DNA of 64,000 nt from an uncultured Pseudomonadota bacterium. Lineage in GTDB: Bacteria; Pseudomonadota; Gammaproteobacteria; Steroidobacterales; Steroidobacteraceae. Location of the stretch: positions 37,968 through 101,967 of the forward strand of contig CAIKMS010000032.1 in assembly GCA_903828595.1 (NCBI GenBank), in the 5' to 3' direction. The notes under the pieces were generated by a model, which ran no database searches, was not told the origin of the DNA, and saw only the letters and a program-made list of their open reading frames with translations. The translations under genes and the position numbers were made by a program. This document shows, piece after piece, positions 55,909 to 64,000 of this stretch; the stretch's first letter is position 1; each line of letters starts with the position of its first letter.

Positions 55909-56173
55909 GAATAATTTAAGCTGCGCGCAACGGCCTTCAGGTTAACCAGCAACCGCCTAGACTCAAAGCCGTGAATGATTAAAGAACTGCAAAATACGCT
56001 ACTGACACTGTGTTACTGGAAGAAGGCTTTGCGTTAGGAATATCAGGATTAGACCGCTTGCCGTATTTTGTTAACTGGCTGATTTAATGAGCGTTAATTA
56101 AGACAATTTCGCGATTAAAAGGCTTTCAACCCAACCCTATTGTTGTAACGAGCGCCATCGGGTGGCTTGACGG

Positions 56174-56182
56174 TGCTATTCT
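56174..56182 (+). promoter_or_regulatory. extended -10 element directly before parA
   Basis: TGCTATTCT ends ten bases before the parA ATG. Transcription would start about four bases before the codon, so the parA mRNA would be almost leaderless; no ribosome site is visible. Confidence 0.4.
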
Positions 56183-56192
56183 GCGCCGCGAT

Positions 56193-56999
56193 ATGAACCG
56201 TATTATTGCCGTTGCCAATCAAAAGGGTGGGGTCGGAAAGACCACGACAGCCGTTAATCTGGCTGCGTCCTTGGCCGCCAGTAAAAAGCGTGTCCTGCTG
56301 TTGGATTTGGATCCTCAGGGCAACGCCACTATGGGTAGTGGCGTCGACAAAAATGCCTTAAACCGCTCGGTTTATGACGTGCTGATGGGTGATGCCACCG
56401 TCATTGAGGCGGCTGTTGCCTGCGAAGAGTCCGGCTTTGATTTGGTCCCGGCCAATCAGGACCTCACGGCAGCCGAGGTTCGCCTGCTTACGTTATTAGC
56501 CGGTCGAGAGGTGAAACTAAAAGCCGCTCTTAGCCGGGTTCGCGACCGCTATGACATGATTTTGATTGATTGTCCGCCGGCTTTAAACATGCTGACGGTC
56601 AATGCATTGGCGGCGGCGGATACGGTGTTGATTCCCATGCAGTGCGAGTATTTTGCCTTGGAGGGATTGTCGGCGTTGATTAACACCGTGGATCAGGTGC
56701 AGGCGAGTATCAATCCCAGCCTGAAACTGGAGGGGATTCTTCGCACCATGTTCGATCCTAGAAACAACCTCTCCAACGAAGTCAGTGCCCAGCTGATTCA
56801 GCATTTTGGGGAGTTGGTTTTTGCGACCGTGATTCCCCGCAACGTCAGGCTTGCTGAGGCGCCTTCATTCGGTCGTCCGGCGCTTTATCACGACAAAGAA
56901 TCACGCGGCGCGTTGGCTTATTTAGCGCTGGCGGCCGAGATTATTCGTCGTGATGAAGAGGCCCTGAACCCGCGCCAGGACGCCGACATCACGACCTAA
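56193..56999 (+). CDS. parA: chromosome partitioning ATPase ParA
   Basis: Walker-type ATPase (Soj family) that moves ParB-parS complexes; 268 residues. The deviant Walker A KGGVGKTTTAVN, Walker A' LLLDLDPQGNAT and LIDCPPALNMLT are intact. A short form without N-terminal regulatory domain, as for chromosomal ParA. parB follows 84 bases downstream. Confidence 0.97.
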   Translation: MNRIIAVANQKGGVGKTTTAVNLAASLAASKKRVLLLDLDPQGNATMGSGVDKNALNRSVYDVLMGDATVIEAAVACEESGFDLVPANQDLTAAEVRLLTLLAGREVKLKAALSRVRDRYDMILIDCPPALNMLTVNALAAADTVLIPMQCEYFALEGLSALINTVDQVQASINPSLKLEGILRTMFDPRNNLSNEVSAQLIQHFGELVFATVIPRNVRLAEAPSFGRPALYHDKESRGALAYLALAAEIIRRDEEALNPRQDADITT

Positions 57000-57083
57000 A
57001 GCGGCTGGCTCATCGCTTCCTGCACCGGAAGGCGTTGGGGCGTGTAGACTTTCCTGTCCTGCGAATCAGTGGACGTTAAGCGC

Positions 57084-58013
57084 ATGTCGACGAAAAAAAC
57101 CGGATTGGGTCGAGGGCTTGAAGCCCTGCTGGGACAAACCACCGCTCGCCAAGTCACCGCTGCCGCAGCGGTTAATGTCGCGGCACCCACTCAAGAGCCG
57201 GTAGCTGCCGCGCCTACGGATCAATTATTGCGGCTGCCACTGGACCTTTTGCAACGCGGCAAGTACCAGCCGCGTGCTGATATGCGCACGGAATCGCTGC
57301 AGGAACTGGCTGACTCCATCCGTGCTCAGGGTATTGTGCAGCCTATCGTGGTGCGTCCTATTGCTACCGCGGCCGGCGCAACCCAGCGCTATGAAATCAT
57401 CGCGGGCGAACGTCGCTGGCGCGCCGCGCAGCTGGCCGAACTCACCGAAATCCCCGCCATTGTCCGTGATGTTCCGGACAACGCGGCCGTAGCGATGGCG
57501 CTGATTGAGAACATTCAGCGCGAAAACCTCAATCCACTGGAAGAGGCTCGAGCCCTGGAGCGCTTGATTCGCGAGTTCGCCTTAACTCACGAAGACGCGG
57601 CACAAGCTGTCGGCCGATCGCGCTCGGCGGTCTCCAATTTGCTGCGCCTGTTGGAGCTGGGCGATGAAGTGAAGACTTATGTCGAGCAGCGGCAGTTGGA
57701 AATGGGGCATGCGCGCGCCTTGCTGCCACTGACCCAACGTCGTCAACAGGCCGAAATTGCCGCCTTGGTGGTCAGTCGGGCGCTGTCTGTGCGCGATACT
57801 GAGGCCTTAGTCCGCCGCCTGCTTAATCCAACCGCTGGCGAGCCTAAAGACCGGGAGCCCAAGGGCTCTGATGTGCGGCACCTCGAGACCGAGCTGTCCG
57901 AGAAGCTGGGCGCTCGGGTTGTCGTGAAGGCCAACGCCACCGGACGAGGCCAATTAATCGTCAATTTCACCACGCTGGATGAATTAGACGGCATCTTGGC
58001 GCACATACGTTAA
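57084..58013 (+). CDS. parB: chromosome partitioning protein ParB
   Basis: CTP-dependent clamp that loads at parS and spreads; 309 residues. The N-terminal ParA-contact motif GLGRGLEALLG, the CTP site IIAGERRWRAAQLA and ENIQRENLNPLEEA, a helix-turn-helix (EDAAQAVGRSRSAVSNLLRL) and a C-terminal dimer domain are visible. The start is ATG 57084 (MSTKKTGLGRG). Its targets are the parS sites in and near recF. Confidence 0.97.
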   Translation: MSTKKTGLGRGLEALLGQTTARQVTAAAAVNVAAPTQEPVAAAPTDQLLRLPLDLLQRGKYQPRADMRTESLQELADSIRAQGIVQPIVVRPIATAAGATQRYEIIAGERRWRAAQLAELTEIPAIVRDVPDNAAVAMALIENIQRENLNPLEEARALERLIREFALTHEDAAQAVGRSRSAVSNLLRLLELGDEVKTYVEQRQLEMGHARALLPLTQRRQQAEIAALVVSRALSVRDTEALVRRLLNPTAGEPKDREPKGSDVRHLETELSEKLGARVVVKANATGRGQLIVNFTTLDELDGILAHIR

Positions 58014-58075
58014 ATGCCCCCATTGATGACCGCCAAAAAGCTCCCTATACTTCGCGCGCTTCAGCAGGCCCTGCT

Positions 58076-58474
58076 GTGGCGGCTGTAAGGCCGGATGAGG
58101 CCAAGAATGAAGTACGCAGGCGCAACCAGCGTCTGGTGCTTCGTTTCTTAATGACGCAGATTTGCTGCGTCGCAGTGGTGGCAGTCTTGGTTGCCGCCGT
58201 CTACGGCATGCGCTACGCGCATGCAGTTTTGAGTGGCGGCGTCGTCGTTGCCGCGGGTAATGGCTTGTTCGGCTGGCGTTTGTTCGCGCCGGGCGTGGCT
58301 CCGGTTAGAGTTTTAGCGCGCGGGCTTTATGCCGGTGCGGCTTTGAAGTGGTTGTGGGTGGGTGCGGCCTTAGGTCTGGCGCTCGGGCCCGCGCAGATGG
58401 CGGCGCTTCCCCTGTTGGTAGGGGTGGTGGTTGCCCAGATCGGGTTTTGGTTGGGTTTAGCCTTTTGGTACTAG
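58076..58474 (+). CDS. atpI: ATP synthase subunit I
   Basis: Small four-helix membrane protein (132 residues) at the head of the atp operon, reported to help c-ring assembly or magnesium supply. The start is GTG 58076. Sequence is poorly conserved; the call rests on helix pattern, length and position before atpB. Confidence 0.82.
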   Translation: MAAVRPDEAKNEVRRRNQRLVLRFLMTQICCVAVVAVLVAAVYGMRYAHAVLSGGVVVAAGNGLFGWRLFAPGVAPVRVLARGLYAGAALKWLWVGAALGLALGPAQMAALPLLVGVVVAQIGFWLGLAFWY

Positions 58475-58568
58475 CTAGCGCGGTATCGGTCAGGCGGCCC
58501 AAGGCAGTTTGAGCGATACGGTTAAGGTGCGCGACCGCCAGGGTCGTGGGTTTTTAAGATCAAGGTGA

Positions 58569-59423
<855 letters not shown>

Positions 59424-59502
59424 GTTTGAGTGGGTGTCAGCTAAACGCTGCACCGATTGAGCTGTTTTTGACTTTGACTGTTTTTGATTTGAGACGTACT
59501 GA

Positions 59503-59790
<288 letters not shown>

Positions 59791-59831
59791 GTGACGGACG
59801 CGCCCGACCGTTGGGTGCGTGGAGCTAAGGC

Positions 59832-60314
59832 ATGAGCATTACCATTACACTGATCATCCAAGGTCTCGCATTCTTTGCGACCGCTTGGCTTGTCATGACG
59901 TTCGGCTGGCCGCATATCAATAAGGCCATCGAAGAGCGTCAGGCCAAGATAGCCTCCGGTTTGGCCGCGGCTGATCGCGGTCAAAAGGACCTTGAGGATG
60001 CCCAGGCGAAAGCCCAGGAAATCATCAAGGACGCCCGCACGCGTGCCTCGCAGATCGTTGATCAAGCGGGCAAGCGTTCCAACGAGATTGTGGAAGAGGC
60101 GAAGAACAGCGCGGTGTCTGAAGGCGAACGCCTGATCACTGCTGCGCGTTCTGAAGTGGCGGCTGAAGCCACTCGGGCGCGCGGCGAATTGCGCGCTCAG
60201 GTCTCGATCCTGGCTGTCAAGGGCGCCGAGCAACTTTTGGGACGTGAAGTCAATGCGCAGGCCCATGCGGCGCTGCTCGATGATCTCGCCGCCCAGATTG
60301 CCTCGCACACCTGA
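59832..60314 (+). CDS. atpF: ATP synthase subunit b
   Basis: Peripheral stalk, 160 residues: one N-terminal membrane helix ([20 protein letters not shown]) and a long Ala/Glu/Lys-rich coiled coil. Confidence 0.97.
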   Translation: MSITITLIIQGLAFFATAWLVMTFGWPHINKAIEERQAKIASGLAAADRGQKDLEDAQAKAQEIIKDARTRASQIVDQAGKRSNEIVEEAKNSAVSEGERLITAARSEVAAEATRARGELRAQVSILAVKGAEQLLGREVNAQAHAALLDDLAAQIASHT

Positions 60315-60347
60315 TCGTTGATCGGCATCACGGGAAACTGACAGACC

Positions 60348-60896
60348 ATGGCTGAACTCGCCACTATCGCACGACCTTACGCCAGAGCTGCCTTCAGGCA
60401 TGCCCTGGAAGCCGGTTCGTTGCCGCGCTGGAGCTTAGTCTTAGGCACCGCGGCCATCGTGGTCGCCGATCCGGCGGTTGAGCAGGCCATCATGGCTCCT
60501 GCGCAGGGCCGATCGGGTGCTGCTGAACTGGTGGCCAACTTGGTGAAGGCGGCTGGGCAGCCGGTTGATCAAGATGTAGCCAATTTCTTGGCTTTATTGG
60601 GTGAGAATCACCGCCTGCCGGTCTTAGGGCAGGTGGCGGTACAGTTCGAGGAACTCCGCGCTGCGGCTGAGAACACGCTCGATGTCGAGGTGGTCACGGC
60701 AATGGCGTTGACTGAAGCTCAGCAGGGGCAATTAAAAGCTGCCCTGAGCACGCGTTTCAAACGGGAAGTGCGACTGCACGAGAGCGTCGATTCGACGCTA
60801 ATCGGTGGCGCCATCATTCATGCCGGCGATCTGGTGATCGACGGCTCGCTCAAGGGCCGCCTTGCGCGGCTGGCCACGCAGATGACCCGGGACTGA
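60348..60896 (+). CDS. atpH: ATP synthase subunit delta
   Basis: Links the F1 crown to the b-stalk, 182 residues. It opens with [17 protein letters not shown], and the C-terminal [24 protein letters not shown] block (here [14 protein letters not shown]) is standard. Confidence 0.97.
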   Translation: MAELATIARPYARAAFRHALEAGSLPRWSLVLGTAAIVVADPAVEQAIMAPAQGRSGAAELVANLVKAAGQPVDQDVANFLALLGENHRLPVLGQVAVQFEELRAAAENTLDVEVVTAMALTEAQQGQLKAALSTRFKREVRLHESVDSTLIGGAIIHAGDLVIDGSLKGRLARLATQMTRD

Positions 60897-60924
60897 CCGG
60901 GCAACGACTGCACGAGGAATTAAC

Positions 60925-62460
60925 ATGTCCATTAAGGCATCAGAGATCAGCGACCTCATCAAGGCTCGCATTAGTGAGTTTGCACCGAATGCCGACGCGC
61001 GTAACGTCGGTCAGGTGGTCAGCGTAACCGACGGTATTGTCCGCATTCATGGACTAGCCGACGTGCGTTACGGTGAAATGATTGAGTTTCCCGGCAATAG
61101 CTTCGGTTTGGCCTTAAACCTCGAGCAAGACTCGGTCGGTGCCGTGGTCCTGGGTGACTACAGCCATATTTCCGAAGGTGATGCCGTAAAGACCACGGGT
61201 CGCATTCTGGAAGTACCCGTCGGCGAAGCGCTTTTGGGTCGTGTTGTTGACGGTCTGGGCAACCCGATCGACGGCAAAGGTCCGATTGCGACCACCGCAC
61301 GTGCGCCAATTGAGCGAGTAGCTCCTGGCGTTATCTTCCGTAAGAGTGTGTCGCAGCCTGTGCAGACTGGACTAAAGGCTATCGACGCCATGGTGCCCGT
61401 CGGTCGTGGTCAGCGTGAGCTGATCATCGGTGATCGTCAGACCGGTAAGACTGCGGTAGCTCTGGACACGATCATCAATCAGAAGTCCACCGGCGTTAAG
61501 TGCATTTACGTGGCTATCGGCCAGAAGCAGTCGTCGATTGCTAACGTGGTGCGCAAGCTAGAAGAGCACGGTGCGCTGGCTCACACCATCATTGTGGCGG
61601 CTTCGGCGTCCACTCCCGCTGCTATGCAGTACCTGGCCCCGTACACCGGTTGTGCGATGGGTGAGTACTTCATGGACAACGGCGAGGATGCGCTGGTGGT
61701 CTACGACGACCTGTCTAAGCAGGCTGTGGCTTACCGTCAGATTTCCTTGCTGTTGCGTCGTCCTCCAGGCCGCGAAGCTTATCCTGGCGACGTGTTCTAC
61801 TTGCACTCACGCCTGTTAGAGCGTTCGGCTCGCGTGAACGAAGAGTATGTGGAGAAAGCCACCAACGGTCGCGTGAAGGGCAAGACGGGTTCATTGACCG
61901 GTCTGCCGATTATTGAAACCCAAGCGGGTGACGTGACCGCGTTCGTGCCGACTAACGTGATCTCGATTACCGACGGTCAGATCTTCTTGGAAACCGACCT
62001 GTTCAACTCCGGTGTTCGTCCCGCGATCAACGCGGGTATCTCGGTATCTCGCGTGGGTGGTGCGGCGCAGACCGACATCATTAAGAAGCTCGGCGGCGGT
62101 ATTCGTTTAGCGCTGGCTCAGTATCGTGAGTTGGCCGCGTTCTCGCAGTTCGCTTCAGACTTAGACGAAGCCACCCGTCGCCAGCTCGAGCGCGGTCAGC
62201 GCGTCATGGAGCTGATGAAGCAGAAGCAGTACGCGCCGATGTCCGTATCGGAGATGGCACTGTCGTTGTACGCCGTAAACAACGGTTTCTTCGACAAGGT
62301 CGATCGTCGTAAGGTCGTTGAGACCGAAGTCGCGTTGCAGTCCTTTGCACGCACGAACCACGCCGGTCTGCTGAATTCGATTAATGAGACCCCCAAGCTA
62401 TCCAAGGACATCGACGCAGCGCTGAAGAAGTGCTGTGAAGAGTTCGTGGCTGGTCTGTAA
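60925..62460 (+). CDS. atpA: ATP synthase subunit alpha
   Basis: Non-catalytic nucleotide-binding subunit of F1, 511 residues. P-loop [13 protein letters not shown], the [20 protein letters not shown] block and the C-terminal helical domain are standard. Confidence 0.99.
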   Translation: MSIKASEISDLIKARISEFAPNADARNVGQVVSVTDGIVRIHGLADVRYGEMIEFPGNSFGLALNLEQDSVGAVVLGDYSHISEGDAVKTTGRILEVPVGEALLGRVVDGLGNPIDGKGPIATTARAPIERVAPGVIFRKSVSQPVQTGLKAIDAMVPVGRGQRELIIGDRQTGKTAVALDTIINQKSTGVKCIYVAIGQKQSSIANVVRKLEEHGALAHTIIVAASASTPAAMQYLAPYTGCAMGEYFMDNGEDALVVYDDLSKQAVAYRQISLLLRRPPGREAYPGDVFYLHSRLLERSARVNEEYVEKATNGRVKGKTGSLTGLPIIETQAGDVTAFVPTNVISITDGQIFLETDLFNSGVRPAINAGISVSRVGGAAQTDIIKKLGGGIRLALAQYRELAAFSQFASDLDEATRRQLERGQRVMELMKQKQYAPMSVSEMALSLYAVNNGFFDKVDRRKVVETEVALQSFARTNHAGLLNSINETPKLSKDIDAALKKCCEEFVAGL

Positions 62461-62496
62461 AAGTCGCACGTTAAAAGAGCGAACAGGAACTCATAG

Positions 62497-63357
62497 ATGG
62501 CCGGCGCCAAAGAAATCCGCACTAAGATCGCTAGCGTAAAAGGTACGCAGAAGATCACCAAAGCCATGGAAATGGTAGCGGCGAGCAAGATGCGTCGTGC
62601 GCAGGAGCGTATGCGCGCTGCTCGTCCTTACGCCGAGAAAATGCGTGAGGTGATCGGTCATCTGCGCCTGGCGAATCCAGACTACCGGCACCCGTTTATG
62701 ATCGATCGGGCCGTATCGTCGGTAGGTTTTGTGGTTTTTAGTACCGATCGTGGCCTGTGTGGCGGATTGAACATCAACTTGTTCAAGGCAACGCTGGCAG
62801 AGATTCGTCAGTGGCAGGCCAAGGGTGTGGATGTGCATCTGTGCGTGATTGGCTCTAAAGCGCTGCAGTTCTTTCGCCGCTTGAAGCTCAATATTGTGGC
62901 CAGCGCCACGCACTTAGGTGACAAGCCTCAGTCGGCTAGTTTGATCGGACCTGTAACGGCGATGCTCGACCTCTATAAAGAGGGCAAGATCGATCGGCTT
63001 TACATGGTCAATAACCACTTCATGAACACGATGAGCCAAAAGCCCATCGTAAGCCAACTGGTGCCGGCCGAGGCGACTCCATCGCCTGACCTGCAGCCGT
63101 TGTGGGAATACATCTACGAGCCATCAGCGGCCGAACTTCTTGATGGGTTTTTGACTCGGTATGTCGAGTCACAAGTCTATCAAGGCGCGGTTGAAAACGT
63201 GGCTTCGGAGATGGCGGCGCGTATGGTTGCGATGAAAAGCGCGACGGATAACGCGGGTAAGCTCATTGAAGAATTGCAGCTCATTTACAACAAGGCTCGG
63301 CAGGCCGCGATCACCAAGGAAATCTCGGAGATCGTTGGCGGCGCAGCCGCGGTTTAG
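62497..63357 (+). CDS. atpG: ATP synthase subunit gamma
   Basis: Central rotor shaft, 286 residues. N-terminal [20 protein letters not shown] and C-terminal [19 protein letters not shown] form the coiled-coil shaft. Confidence 0.98.
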   Translation: MAGAKEIRTKIASVKGTQKITKAMEMVAASKMRRAQERMRAARPYAEKMREVIGHLRLANPDYRHPFMIDRAVSSVGFVVFSTDRGLCGGLNINLFKATLAEIRQWQAKGVDVHLCVIGSKALQFFRRLKLNIVASATHLGDKPQSASLIGPVTAMLDLYKEGKIDRLYMVNNHFMNTMSQKPIVSQLVPAEATPSPDLQPLWEYIYEPSAAELLDGFLTRYVESQVYQGAVENVASEMAARMVAMKSATDNAGKLIEELQLIYNKARQAAITKEISEIVGGAAAV

Positions 63358-63369
63358 GACTACAGGTAG

Positions 63370-64000
<631 letters not shown>

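Overview
The window is the replication-origin region of a gammaproteobacterial chromosome of moderately high GC content. The evidence is gene order. gyrB, recF, dnaN and dnaA run leftward, and rpmH, rnpA, yidD, yidC, mnmE, mnmG, rsmG, parA, parB and the atp operon run rightward. A glyQ-glyS-plsC block lies near gyrB (an order recalled from Pseudomonas) and a yibN-grxC-secB-gpsA-trmL block follows the E. coli order. I cannot name the genus. No rRNA, tRNA, CRISPR array, insertion sequence or prophage was seen.

Layout. 1-5.2 kb: two peptide transporters (POT, cut by the window edge, and OPT), a secreted RNase T2 and an EamA transporter. 5.2-7.9 kb: a YvlD-like membrane protein, a Tat-exported amidohydrolase-fold protein that has lost most metal ligands, a SRPBCC protein and a MAPEG protein. 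7.9-11.3 kb: two cyclic-di-GMP family proteins, both with degenerate GGDEF motifs; one has an intact-looking EAL domain. 11.4-18.1 kb: envC, yibN-grxC-secB-gpsA, a small membrane protein, trmL, a class 1B-like pyrD and a MscS channel. 18.1-23 kb: nitrogen control (ntrC, ntrB, a DUF4124 protein, glnA) with a sigma-54 promoter and NtrC-like half-sites. 23-26.4 kb: a secreted amidohydrolase followed by a DcaP-like porin. 26.6-31.2 kb: glyQ, glyS, plsC and a periplasmic carbonic anhydrase. 31.2-32.7 kb: a HipB/HipA-type pair whose kinase lacks key catalytic residues, behind a promoter covered by two near-identical operators. 33-36 kb: exported MsrB and MsrA and an OmpW/OmpA fusion. 36-43 kb: gyrB, recF, dnaN, oriC and dnaA, with three parS sites (two inside recF). 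43-64 kb: the rightward housekeeping cluster. A gap between mnmE and mnmG holds an unannotated 53-residue membrane protein, and a qmcA-nfeD-cytochrome c4-MBL group separates mnmG from rsmG. A TPR-glycosyltransferase precedes parAB, and atpI-B-E-F-H-A-G-D runs off the right edge.

Most unusual observations: gpsA and trmL both appear to start at CTG; parA, pyrD and the EamA gene have -10 boxes so close to their start codons that their mRNAs should be leaderless or nearly so; parS sites are embedded in recF codons for Phe-His-Val-Glu; and several catalytic families here look inactivated (amidohydrolase, GGDEF, HipA kinase).
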